Shown here: positions 1 to 8,647 of the stretch, piece by piece
How positions within the stretch are numbered: the first letter of the stretch is position 1
Layout of the letters: each line of letters starts with the position of its first letter
Assembly (NCBI GenBank): GCA_018883545.1
Contig: JAHLEH010000003.1
Span: 62,001 to 126,000, forward strand
Direction of reading: 5' to 3'
Length of the DNA stretch: 64,000 nucleotides
Source: Marixanthotalea marina
GTDB lineage: Bacteria; Bacteroidota; Bacteroidia; Flavobacteriales; Flavobacteriaceae
Notes under the pieces: generated by a model
Database searches by the model: none
Told to the model about the DNA's origin: nothing
What the model saw: the letters and a program-made list of their open reading frames with translations, nothing else
Position numbers and translations under genes: made by a program

Positions 1-113
1 AGAAAGCTGGCGGGAAAGTGAACAGACCCAAAATGTCTATTGGCCAGTATGGGTTTATAACCTTGGCCACCGATACCGAAGGCAATATGTTCGGTATTCA
101 TTCTATGGAATAA
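1..113 (+). CDS. VOC/glyoxalase-fold protein, C-terminal fragment
   Basis: This is the last 36 codons of a gene that begins left of the window, open from base 3 to a TAA at 111-113. The visible residues include PKMSIGQYGF and then TDTEGNMFGIHS, the usual C-terminal strand pair of vicinal-oxygen-chelate (glyoxalase/bleomycin-resistance-like) proteins, where the loop DTEGN is followed by a hydrophobic strand carrying a metal ligand or its replacement. Substrate and metal use cannot be judged from this fragment. The family call rests on a short match to a remembered consensus. Confidence 0.7.
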   Translation, partial: KAGGKVNRPKMSIGQYGFITLATDTEGNMFGIHSME

Positions 114-174
114 TTATCTAAACCTTCCACCATCGATAATTCTGAGCATTTTAATATTTTAATAAAACCTCAAT

Positions 175-219
175 AATTGTAAAAATATTTAACATTAACT
201 GTAAAATATTTTTACAATT
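175..219. repeat. AT-rich perfect inverted repeat downstream of VOC gene
   Basis: Arms 175-190 and 204-219 are perfectly complementary over 16 bp with a 13-nt loop. The second arm is followed by a T-rich stretch. It lies about 60 nt after the VOC stop codon and about 100 nt before the MG2/plug operon, so it may be a weak terminator for the former or a control site for the latter. The arms contain almost no G or C, so an RNA hairpin would be only moderately stable. Confidence 0.5.
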
Positions 220-321
220 TTATTTTACAATCCATTTTTTTAATATCTTAAAAAATTAATTACCAACACATTAAATTTTAGGCACACTATTGGCTAAAAA
301 AGTAGAATACGCATTAATACA

Positions 322-2826
322 ATGAACAAAGCATGCATTTATTTACTAATTATATGTTTTAAGGTTTGTTGCCTTGATGTGTATTCGCAAGACGAAAGAA
401 GGATTATTTCTAACGCTGCATTGGCCGAAAAAATCTATCTGCAACTCGACAAAGCTATTTACACCACGGGCTCTACTATTTGGTTTAAATCCATTGTCAC
501 GAATTCATACAACAACAGTCCAACAGACCTAAGTTCGGTATTGCATGTAGAACTTATAGGCGATCAAAAAAATACCATCGAAAAAAAACTGATCAAACTT
601 AACAAAGGCATTGGTGAAGGCTATTTCGATTTGGCCGAAACCCTACAATCTGGCACTTACCTGATTCGGGCCTATACCGAATGGAACAAGAATTTTGACC
701 AGGATTTTATTTTTGAAAAATACATTGAGGTCTTCTCTGTTTATGATGAAATAGCCAATGAATCCAAAAGATATTACCAATCAACAGATTCCATAGCAAA
801 AACAACTACAATCCCTAGCGCTGACTATAACCCAAATATAGACCTACAATTTTTCCCAGAAAGTGGCGATATGGTTCACGGCTTGTCCAGTAAAATCGGT
901 TTTAAGGCCTTAAACGCTTATGGCAAAGGAATCACTGTCGAGGGCACTATTTTGGACAACGAAAATAACATCGTATCTTCTTTTAAAAGCAACGGGTTGG
1001 GCATGGGCAGTTTTATAATTGCCAAAGCAGATTATAACAAAACATATACTGCGAAAATGGTTAAGCCCGAAGAAGCCTTATATTCTTTACCGAAGGTTAT
1101 AGCATCGGGAAACACACTTACCGTAATTGAAATAGACAAAAACATAACCGTAAACGCCCAATCAACCTATTTAAAAAATGACAGTATTTATTTAAACGTT
1201 TCTTCCAGAGGACTCGTACTGCATGAACTGAAAGCCCAGTTGAAGAATGGCCATTTAAAATTCCGCTTTTCCAGTAATGAACTTCCAGAAGGCATCATTG
1301 TCTTTAAGTTAATGAACCAAATAAAGCAAGCACTTGCGGAACGTATTTACTTCAATAAACCCATACAAAACAATTTGAATGTAAAAATAAATGCAAATAA
1401 AGCTGTTTATAACAAAAGGGAACTTACTAATTTAAACATTGAGACTTCAGACAAAAACGGAAACCCTGTTAAAGCCAACACATCCGTTTTGGTAATAAGC
1501 AAAGATGAACTAAGCGAACTACAAAATTCAAAAGAAAACATCATGTCTTATTTGTTGTTAAGTTCAGAATTAAAAGGAACGATTGAAAATCCGCGTTTCT
1601 ATTTTAAAGACTTACAAAACACCCAAAACCATTTAGATGCCCTTATGCTTACACAAGGTTGGCGCAAATACAAATACACCAAACCCTATACCAATTTCAA
1701 CTATAAGCCCGAAATATCTTTAACAGTATCTGGAACCGCTATTAGCAAGTCTGCCACAAACAATGACATGCCAATAGATTTAACCATGATGACCTTTGGC
1801 AAAGAAGAAGTTTTGTACACACAAACGACCGACAGCCTAGGCCGTTTCAATTTTGCATTGGATGATGAATTTGGAAGCTCGCTTAATGTGCTTTTACAGA
1901 GCACTAAAAAATCGGGCAAAAAAGTAGATTACAATTTTAATATTGACGAAAAACAAACGCCTGAAATTGTATTTAATCCAAAAATAGAAAATAAAAATCC
2001 AACTTTAAAAGTTGAAGAATTTGTTGAAAAGGAAATAGAAAGAAAACGCATTGTGGGCGACATTTACATACCAGAAGGCAATATTGCACTCGACGAAGTT
2101 TTAATTACCGGTCGAAATCTAAGCCCTGCCCAAGAAAAAGTAATTAAACGATTTGGCGAACCCGATAAAATTATTGATGGTAAGGCAATACAAGAAAAAG
2201 AGAAAAATTGGTCATATGGGCTTTATAGTGTACTTCTTTTTAGTTTTCCTGATAAGATTAGAATAAAAAGGCATAGCGATGGCATTTTATATGCCTATGG
2301 AACAAATAATGAACCAACACTCGTTGTAATTGACGGTGTTGCCGTAAGGCCGTATGAATACAATCTTATTGAAAGTATACCACCAAGTGAGGTAACCAGT
2401 GTTGAAGTGATTGAACTTGCTAAGTTTTTTAATAGTTTTTATTGTGAATTATTTCCTAATGCTTGTAGTGACCCAAATTCTCCAAAAATAGGGAATATAA
2501 TTGCTATTTACACTAAAGGACAAATAGGCATTCATGGTGCATTCCCTCCTAAACAAAAAAAAGGTATAACAAATATGTCAATACCTGTTTTTGCTGAAAG
2601 CAAAGAATTCTATGCGCCAAAATATGATACAGGAACCCCAACCGATTTTGAAATACCAGACTTAAGAACCCTCATCCATTGGCAACCCATTATAGAAACT
2701 ATTGACGGCAAAGCACAAACCTCCTTTTACAATGGAGATATTACTGGGGATATGATAATAGTTGTAGAAGCCATTACTGAAAATGGGGATATAGCCTATA
2801 AAGAATATAGTTATAAAGTCGATTAA
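322..2826 (+). CDS. MG2-domain / TonB-plug surface protein, paralogue 1 (short form)
   Basis: An exported protein of 834 aa. Residues 1-22 form a signal peptide (hydrophobic core, SQ before DERR). Residues about 35-130 hold the macroglobulin MG2-like motif EKIYLQLDKAIYTTG...TIWFK. The middle is a run of beta-rich segments with the family motif LTQGWRKY (about 440). About 590-735 resembles a TonB-dependent-receptor plug (IALDEVLITG, then PTLVVIDGVAVRPYEYN and IPPSEVTSVEVIE). The C-terminal part (about 765-834, LIHWQP...) is another Ig-like fold. No outer-membrane barrel follows the plug, so this is not a transporter in itself. The only cysteines outside the signal peptide are C708 and C715 (CX6C). 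It is the first gene of a three-gene operon and is homologous end to end with the third gene, but lacks about 68 residues around position 150. Function is unknown; a role in envelope protein or peptide handling is inference. Confidence 0.85.
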   Translation: MNKACIYLLIICFKVCCLDVYSQDERRIISNAALAEKIYLQLDKAIYTTGSTIWFKSIVTNSYNNSPTDLSSVLHVELIGDQKNTIEKKLIKLNKGIGEGYFDLAETLQSGTYLIRAYTEWNKNFDQDFIFEKYIEVFSVYDEIANESKRYYQSTDSIAKTTTIPSADYNPNIDLQFFPESGDMVHGLSSKIGFKALNAYGKGITVEGTILDNENNIVSSFKSNGLGMGSFIIAKADYNKTYTAKMVKPEEALYSLPKVIASGNTLTVIEIDKNITVNAQSTYLKNDSIYLNVSSRGLVLHELKAQLKNGHLKFRFSSNELPEGIIVFKLMNQIKQALAERIYFNKPIQNNLNVKINANKAVYNKRELTNLNIETSDKNGNPVKANTSVLVISKDELSELQNSKENIMSYLLLSSELKGTIENPRFYFKDLQNTQNHLDALMLTQGWRKYKYTKPYTNFNYKPEISLTVSGTAISKSATNNDMPIDLTMMTFGKEEVLYTQTTDSLGRFNFALDDEFGSSLNVLLQSTKKSGKKVDYNFNIDEKQTPEIVFNPKIENKNPTLKVEEFVEKEIERKRIVGDIYIPEGNIALDEVLITGRNLSPAQEKVIKRFGEPDKIIDGKAIQEKEKNWSYGLYSVLLFSFPDKIRIKRHSDGILYAYGTNNEPTLVVIDGVAVRPYEYNLIESIPPSEVTSVEVIELAKFFNSFYCELFPNACSDPNSPKIGNIIAIYTKGQIGIHGAFPPKQKKGITNMSIPVFAESKEFYAPKYDTGTPTDFEIPDLRTLIHWQPIIETIDGKAQTSFYNGDITGDMIIVVEAITENGDIAYKEYSYKVD

Positions 2827-2839
2827 ATAAATTAAAGTA

Positions 2840-4210
2840 ATGAAACTAAAACACATTTTACAATTTGCCTTTTTATTTTTTATCTATAGCTGTCAAGAAA
2901 AAAATAGTAATGCATTCGATGTTAGCCTTAATGCTAAAAATGAATTGGAGACTATTTTTATTTCTGAAATAATTACGAATAAACCAATTGGCGAAATTCA
3001 CGAAAACAAAAAACCCAAAACCATACAATTAGACAAGCCTACAGTAGCCCTTATACACACTAAAAATAACGATAAACAATATTTAACCATTTTAGCTCCA
3101 AATAAGAATTTGCATATAAGCATGTCCTCTGAATCTGGATTGACCACGCATAACATAAGCGATTCATTGGTAAATTATCTTTGGAAAAGTAATGCAAAAT
3201 TTATAATTGAAAATGCGTCATTTATAAATAAGACCAAAAACACCGATTCCATACCTGTTATTTTTGAAGTGTTTAGAAAAGAAAGAGCAAATGAGATTAG
3301 CAAATTCAAAGACCAATTTAGCCAAGAAGTTTTAGACATTCTCTACTTTCAAAACGATGCACGTGTTTTCGCTTATTTATTTTTTTTAGGAAGAGTAAAT
3401 AAAGGATTAAGCCCTAGTGATAGTTATTTCGATTTTATAAAACAAATCCCTGAAGCCTCAGAAACACTTAAATCTTTGCCTGGTATTTATCTCTACAAAT
3501 ATGAAGTGGACTATTTAAGAGAACATCAAGCCATTATAAGTGTTTCTGATTTTCTAAATTACATTGAAAAAAAAACAACTAATAAGGACTTAGCCGACTT
3601 TTTAAAAGCATATTATCTCAAAAATTTAATAGAAATACCCTCATACTGGGAAAAACACGAAAAATTATTTAACACATTGGTTTTAAATGATGTTTTAAAT
3701 TCTGAAAAAAGCAATCCCTATTATTATTTAATTGAACAACCTGCTTCTGCTTTTTATTCGTCACAAAATGGCGAACCTGCGTATTTGTTTGAAGCAGAAG
3801 ATGCACAAGGCAACCATTTCAGTCTAGAAAACTTAAAAGGTAAAGTTATTTTTATTGATACTTGGGCTACATGGTGTGGCCCCTGTATTGCCCATAGACC
3901 TAATGTATTGGAGTTTGCCAAAAAATATAAAGACAATGATGAAGTAGAAATTTTATTGGTTTCGGTTGATTCCTCAAAGGATAGCTGGTTATCATTTCTT
4001 GAAAAAGAAGACGAAAATTTTGGTACCAATCTATTTATTGAAAATGGGATGCGAACCGAATATGGAAACAGGTACAATATTAAATCCATCCCTAGATATA
4101 TTTTGATAGGAAAGGACGGAAACATAATTAATTCGAATATCAACGAACCATCACTTGCAGTAGAAAATGAGATTGAAAGGGCTTTAGCCAAAACCAATAC
4201 ACCATTATGA
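2840..4210 (+). CDS. TlpA-type thioredoxin lipoprotein
   Basis: A lipoprotein of 456 aa (lipobox ending at C18, FIYSC) facing the periplasm or anchored in the outer membrane. Residues 20-310 are an N-terminal region of unknown fold. Residues about 318-450 form a TlpA/ResA-like thioredoxin domain with the active site WCGPC (C346, C349) and the cis-proline motif SIPRY. Such proteins reduce or exchange disulfides of exported partners. It starts 13 nt after the preceding MG2/plug gene, and its TGA overlaps the ATG of the next MG2/plug gene (ATGA at 4207-4210), so the three are translationally coupled. Both flanking proteins carry a single conserved cysteine pair, which makes them natural candidate substrates (inference). 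Confidence 0.9.
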   Translation: MKLKHILQFAFLFFIYSCQEKNSNAFDVSLNAKNELETIFISEIITNKPIGEIHENKKPKTIQLDKPTVALIHTKNNDKQYLTILAPNKNLHISMSSESGLTTHNISDSLVNYLWKSNAKFIIENASFINKTKNTDSIPVIFEVFRKERANEISKFKDQFSQEVLDILYFQNDARVFAYLFFLGRVNKGLSPSDSYFDFIKQIPEASETLKSLPGIYLYKYEVDYLREHQAIISVSDFLNYIEKKTTNKDLADFLKAYYLKNLIEIPSYWEKHEKLFNTLVLNDVLNSEKSNPYYYLIEQPASAFYSSQNGEPAYLFEAEDAQGNHFSLENLKGKVIFIDTWATWCGPCIAHRPNVLEFAKKYKDNDEVEILLVSVDSSKDSWLSFLEKEDENFGTNLFIENGMRTEYGNRYNIKSIPRYILIGKDGNIINSNINEPSLAVENEIERALAKTNTPL

Positions 4211-6915
4211 GTTTTTATCTAAAATATACCGTTGCTTTATTTTTAGTATTATTTGGATTCAAAAACGCTTTTACGCAACAAAAGGACAATTTTTATCTAA
4301 ATACCCCATCTCCCGAAAAAATCTATCTGCAATTAGATAAAGACCTATACATTACAAGTTCTACCATTTGGTTTAAAGCCATTGTTACAAAAGCATTCAA
4401 CAACACCCCAACAGATTTAAGCAGTGTTTTATATGTAGAACTTATTGACTCCAATGAAACCATTCTAGAAAAAAAACTCATAAAGATTAACAAGGGTATT
4501 GGTGAAGGATATTTCGATTTACCTCAAAAATTAACTGTCGGTTCCTATTTAATAAGAGCCTATACGCAATGGAACAAAAATTTTGGCAATGATTTTTTCT
4601 TTGAGAAATACATAAAAGTAATTTCTACGTCAGGCAATAGCAATCTGGAAAACGCCATAGACCAGATTACCTTGGTTAGGGAAGCCTCAGAAAACAACTT
4701 ATTGAAAGCAAACCTCAACCCCACTATTATTGACGAGCTCCATAAAAACAAGGTCACGGTCAACATCACCATAGACAACCTAAAAGATTCCATTTCCACC
4801 AGAAAAGAAAAAAATGACATTTATGAAATAGAATACAGCATTCCAAAAGAAAGTCAGTTGGCCACTATTGAAATGGTTACTTCCAACAATAAAAAATACT
4901 CAAAAACCATTGTTTTGGACGAGGAATCCATAGACCTGCAATTTTTCCCCGAAAGCGGCGAATTGGTTCATGGTATTGGCAGTAAAATTGGCTTTAAAGC
5001 GCTCGATGCCTACGGATTGGGAAAATATCTGGAAGGTGACATCATCGACGAAAACAACAATGTAATTACAACTTTTAAAAGCAATGCCTTGGGTATGGGC
5101 AGCTTTACACTAAACAATGTGGATAGCACCCAAACCTATTATGCTAGGGTGATTTCAGATTCAACTAAGGTTGAAAACCGATACCCTTTACCAAAAATAG
5201 CACCTTTAGGAAATGTGCTCTCGGTACTTGAAAAAGATAGGAGTATTACAGTAAATACCACTTCTAATTATTTAAAAAATGATAGCATTTATTTGAATGT
5301 ATCCTTTGGAGGTGCAACAATTCATGAAGTAATGGGAAAACTCAAAAACGGTAATCTCACATTCCTGTTTTCAGGTGAAACACTCCCCGAAGGCATTTTA
5401 GCTTTTACAATGTTGAATACATCTAAACAAGTTGTGGCTGAAAGGCTCTTTTTCAATCAGAAGTTGGGAACCGACTTAAACATAGATATCGCTACAAACA
5501 AACCCAGTTATGCAAAACGGGAACTTACTAATTTAAGCATCAATACCACAACTAAAAGTGGTGAACCAATAAAAGCCAATACCTCGGTTTTGGTGATTAA
5601 TAAAGAACAATTGGGAACACTTCAGCAAAAAAGAGACAACATACTTTCTTATTTTTTATTGAGTTCTGAACTGAAAGGCCACATAGAAAATCCAGGCTAT
5701 TATTTTAACGGCACCCAAGACAAACGAAACGATTTGGATGCACTCATGATAACGCAAGGCTGGCGAAAATATATATACCAAAAACCAACCAATATGCGAA
5801 AGTTCTATCCCGAAGTTTCTTTAAACGTTTCTGGCCATGTTACAGCAGCTTTATCACAAAACAGACGAAGAAAAGCCGAAATTACCATGATGACTTTTGG
5901 AAAAAGTAAAGATATTTACGCGCAAACAACCGACAGCCTTGGTAATTTTCAGTTCAATTTGTTTGATGAATACGGCAAGGATATGGGCATTGTTTTACAA
6001 AGCGCAAAAAAATCAGGTAAAAAAGTTAATTATAATTTCTTTATAGACAGGGAAAAATCGCCCATAATCAGTTTTAACCATAAAAACACGGTGGTGCCGT
6101 TAGACAGTGTTGCCGATAGTTTTATTAAAAAAGAGGCCGAACGCCAATTTGTGTATGGCGATTTTTCATTTGACGGTGATAATATTGCTTTGGATGAAGT
6201 CATTATTGAAGCCTACAAAATGACCCCAAACCGTAAAAAAGTGATGGACCGATTTGGTGAACCCGATGTGGTTATTAATGGCGATAAAATCGCCGAAGAA
6301 GAACAAAAATGGTCGTATGGGCTATACAGTGTGCTTATGTTTAGTTTTTCTGATAAGTTAAGAATTATTAGAGACAGTAACGGCAAATTATACCCTATGG
6401 CATTTAATAGAGAACCCACTTTGGTTGTGATAGATGGCATTCCTTTAAGACCTTACGAATTCGAACTAGCTCAAAGCATCCCACCAGATGAAGTAAGCAG
6501 CGTGGAACTGATTGAATATGCCAAAAATTTTGCCAGCTTGTATTGTGACGTATTTCCTTATGGCTGCATAGAACCTCCTCGATGGGGAAATGTTCTAGCC
6601 ATTTATACGCATGGCCAAAAAGGGATTTATAATGCTAACAGTCCAATGGGTATTTTAAAAACAAGCATTCCTGTGTTTTCGCAAACCAAAGAATTTTATG
6701 CGCCTAAGTACGATGCATCATTTACAGACGATTTGCAAAAACCAGACTTAAGAGCCTTGGTACATTGGCAACCCATTCTGGAAACCAATGACGATGGCAC
6801 AGCCAATATTTCATTTTACAATGCCGATGTTACCGGTGAGATAATGGTTGTTGTAGAGGCAATTACTGAAGATGGTGAGATTGGTTATCAAGAATTTATT
6901 TATAAGGTGGAATAA
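4207..6915 (+). CDS. MG2-domain / TonB-plug surface protein, paralogue 2 (long form)
   Basis: An exported protein of 902 aa with a signal peptide (residues 1-23), an MG2-like motif (EKIYLQLDKDLYITS...TIWFK), repeated beta-rich domains, the motif ITQGWRKY, a plug-like segment (ALDEVIIEAY, PTLVVIDGIPLRPYE, IPPDEVSSVELIE) and the same C-terminal Ig-like end (LVHWQP) as paralogue 1. Compared with that protein it has an extra domain at about residues 150-230. Its only cysteines are C780 and C787, in the same CX6C position as in paralogue 1. The start ATG overlaps the TGA of the thioredoxin gene. The stop codon lies in a short TAAACC/GGTTTA hairpin (6913-6930). Like paralogue 1 it has no barrel. 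Tandem duplication with later domain gain or loss is the simplest origin. Confidence 0.85.
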   Translation: MSFYLKYTVALFLVLFGFKNAFTQQKDNFYLNTPSPEKIYLQLDKDLYITSSTIWFKAIVTKAFNNTPTDLSSVLYVELIDSNETILEKKLIKINKGIGEGYFDLPQKLTVGSYLIRAYTQWNKNFGNDFFFEKYIKVISTSGNSNLENAIDQITLVREASENNLLKANLNPTIIDELHKNKVTVNITIDNLKDSISTRKEKNDIYEIEYSIPKESQLATIEMVTSNNKKYSKTIVLDEESIDLQFFPESGELVHGIGSKIGFKALDAYGLGKYLEGDIIDENNNVITTFKSNALGMGSFTLNNVDSTQTYYARVISDSTKVENRYPLPKIAPLGNVLSVLEKDRSITVNTTSNYLKNDSIYLNVSFGGATIHEVMGKLKNGNLTFLFSGETLPEGILAFTMLNTSKQVVAERLFFNQKLGTDLNIDIATNKPSYAKRELTNLSINTTTKSGEPIKANTSVLVINKEQLGTLQQKRDNILSYFLLSSELKGHIENPGYYFNGTQDKRNDLDALMITQGWRKYIYQKPTNMRKFYPEVSLNVSGHVTAALSQNRRRKAEITMMTFGKSKDIYAQTTDSLGNFQFNLFDEYGKDMGIVLQSAKKSGKKVNYNFFIDREKSPIISFNHKNTVVPLDSVADSFIKKEAERQFVYGDFSFDGDNIALDEVIIEAYKMTPNRKKVMDRFGEPDVVINGDKIAEEEQKWSYGLYSVLMFSFSDKLRIIRDSNGKLYPMAFNREPTLVVIDGIPLRPYEFELAQSIPPDEVSSVELIEYAKNFASLYCDVFPYGCIEPPRWGNVLAIYTHGQKGIYNANSPMGILKTSIPVFSQTKEFYAPKYDASFTDDLQKPDLRALVHWQPILETNDDGTANISFYNADVTGEIMVVVEAITEDGEIGYQEFIYKVE

Positions 6916-6955
6916 ACCTCCTTCGGTTTAATATCTATAATTCTTAAACATTATG

Positions 6956-7025
6956 TTTTGTCATTCCTGCGAAGGCAGGAATCTAAAATTAAAATGGATT
7001 CCGCATCAAGTGCGGAATGACAAAA
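6956..7025. repeat. REP-like palindromic doublet element (70 bp)
   Basis: The element is bounded by 12-bp perfect terminal inverted repeats (6956-6967 and 7014-7025, core TTTTGTCATTCC). It contains two perfect 8-bp hairpins, 6963-6982 (ATTCCTGC/GCAGGAAT) and 6998-7018 (ATTCCGCA/TGCGGAAT). It is markedly richer in G+C than its surroundings. Palindromes beginning GTCATTCC are known as dispersed intergenic repeats in many bacteria and are often mobilised by REP-associated transposases. No transposase lies here, and no second full copy is in the window. Confidence 0.7.
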
Positions 7026-7032
7026 GAGTATA

Positions 7033-7063
7033 AAAAAACCCAACTTTTTAAGTTGGGTTTTTC
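7033..7063. terminator. Bidirectional terminator between MG2/plug operon and guaB
   Basis: The stem AAAACCCAACTT/AAGTTGGGTTTT has a 3-4 nt loop and A/T tracts on both sides, so it can act as an intrinsic terminator in either direction. It sits between two convergent genes, which fits. Confidence 0.88.
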
Positions 7064-7086
7064 AAAACTTTGTATTTTCTTATTAT

Positions 7087-8559
7087 CTATCTCGAATAAT
7101 TAGGAGACTCATTGGTAATGGTTACATCATGCGGGTGACTTTCGTTAATACCACTCGATGTAATTTTCACAAACTGTCCTTTTTCTTTTAACGCCTCAAT
7201 ATCTTTGGCGCCGCAGTAACCCATACCGGCTCTAAGTCCGCCAATAAATTGATGGATGCTTTCTACCAAATCACCTTTATATGGTACGCGCCCTACAATT
7301 CCTTCTGGCACTAGTTTCTTGATATCGTCTTCCACATCCTGAAAATAACGGTCTTTACTTCCTTCTTTCATCGCTTCCACAGAACCCATACCTCGATACG
7401 ATTTAAATTTTCTGCCTTCGTATATAATGGTTTCTCCTGGCGATTCTTTAGTTCCCGCTAGCAAAGAACCCAACATAACACAATCGGCTCCCGCTGCAAT
7501 GGCTTTAGGTATATCACCTGTATAGCGAATACCGCCATCAGCAATCACGGGCACACCACTACCTTTAATAGCAGCAGCCACGTCTAAAACAGCCGAAAAT
7601 TGAGGAAACCCAACACCAGCAACCACACGTGTGGTACAAATAGAACCTGGACCAATACCTACTTTTACGGCATCGGCACCTGCTTCTACCAAATATTTGG
7701 CGGCATCTGCCGTAGCAATATTACCAACTATTACATCCAACTCTGGAAACTTAGCTTTAATTTCTTTTAAAACACCAACCACACCTTTGGTATGTCCGTG
7801 TGCCGTATCGATTACAATAGCATCAACACCAGCATTTACTAAGGCTTCAGCCCTATCAACAGCATCACCCGTTACGCCAATGGCTGCAGCCACACGCAAA
7901 CGACCAAATTTATCCTTATTGGCATTTGGTTTTTGGGTTAATTTTGTAATATCTCTAAATGTGATCAAACCAGCCAGTTTAAAATTATCATCAACAATCA
8001 ATAATTTTTCAATTTTATGTTGTTGCAAGATAATTTCAGCATCCTGTAAAGAGGTTCCAATAGGTGCTGTTACCAAGTTTTCACTGGTCATAACCTCCGA
8101 AATAGGACGCTTTTTATTGTGCTCAAAACGTAAATCACGATTGGTAACAATACCTTTTAGTACACCAGACTCATCAACAATAGGAATACCGCCAATACTA
8201 TATTCTGCCATAGACTGCTTAGCATCGAGGACTTTAGCCGATAATGGCAAGGTTACGGGGTCTAGAATCATACCACTTTCAGCACGTTTCACTTTTCTAA
8301 CCTTTAAAGCCTGGGCTTCTATCGTCATATTTTTGTGAAGTACCCCTATACCACCTTCCTGTGCCATGGCTATGGCCATTTTGCTTTCGGTAACGGTGTC
8401 CATTGCCGCAGAAACAATAGGTATATTAATCGTAATGTTTCGCGTAAACTTTGTTTGAATGTTTACTTCGCGCGGTAATACTTCAGAAAATGCTGGAACT
8501 AAAAGGACGTCATCGTAAGTAAGACCTTCCCCTACTATTTTATTGGTGTGTGCAGTCAT
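7087..8559 (-). CDS. guaB: Inosine-5'-monophosphate dehydrogenase
   Basis: A 490-aa cytosolic enzyme oxidising IMP to XMP with NAD+, the committed step of GMP synthesis. The N-terminal barrel half ([18 protein letters not shown]) is followed by two CBS domains (about 95-205), then the catalytic loop GPGSICTTR with the cysteine that attacks IMP, the phosphate-binding GGIRYTGD, the flap segment YRGMGS and the C-terminal [11 protein letters not shown]. Length matches the family. It has its own promoter (8585-8616) overlapped by small dyads, and shares a bidirectional terminator with the convergent operon. Confidence 0.98.
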   Translation of the reverse strand: MTAHTNKIVGEGLTYDDVLLVPAFSEVLPREVNIQTKFTRNITINIPIVSAAMDTVTESKMAIAMAQEGGIGVLHKNMTIEAQALKVRKVKRAESGMILDPVTLPLSAKVLDAKQSMAEYSIGGIPIVDESGVLKGIVTNRDLRFEHNKKRPISEVMTSENLVTAPIGTSLQDAEIILQQHKIEKLLIVDDNFKLAGLITFRDITKLTQKPNANKDKFGRLRVAAAIGVTGDAVDRAEALVNAGVDAIVIDTAHGHTKGVVGVLKEIKAKFPELDVIVGNIATADAAKYLVEAGADAVKVGIGPGSICTTRVVAGVGFPQFSAVLDVAAAIKGSGVPVIADGGIRYTGDIPKAIAAGADCVMLGSLLAGTKESPGETIIYEGRKFKSYRGMGSVEAMKEGSKDRYFQDVEDDIKKLVPEGIVGRVPYKGDLVESIHQFIGGLRAGMGYCGAKDIEALKEKGQFVKITSSGINESHPHDVTITNESPNYSR

Positions 8560-8578
8560 GATGCAATTAAGATTTAAT

Positions 8579-8616
8579 TGCGTGCAAATTTACGCATTTT
8601 TTTCATGCGATTTCAA
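8579..8616 (-). promoter_or_regulatory. guaB promoter with overlapping dyads
   Basis: On the minus strand a -7 box TAAATTTG (8592-8585) matches the Bacteroidetes TAnnTTTG consensus, with TTG of a -33 box at 8616-8614, 21 nt upstream. Two short inverted repeats overlie it: TGCGT...ACGCA (8579-8583/8592-8596) and CGCAT...ATGCG (8593-8597/8605-8609). The box is 26 nt from the guaB ATG. Promoter match is seen; an operator role for the dyads is inference. Confidence 0.65.
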
Positions 8617-8647
8617 TAAATTCCTTTTATTATTACACTGAATTTTA

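Noticed and set aside
7631..8338. Long open frame (235 codons) opposite guaB
   Set aside because: It lies wholly antisense to the conserved guaB gene, has a low-complexity serine/threonine/proline-rich translation and no family resemblance. It is a shadow frame.
8579..8616. Assignment of the guaB dyads to a PurR regulon
   Set aside because: The resemblance to the enterobacterial box is partial and that regulator is not known here; kept only as a possible operator.
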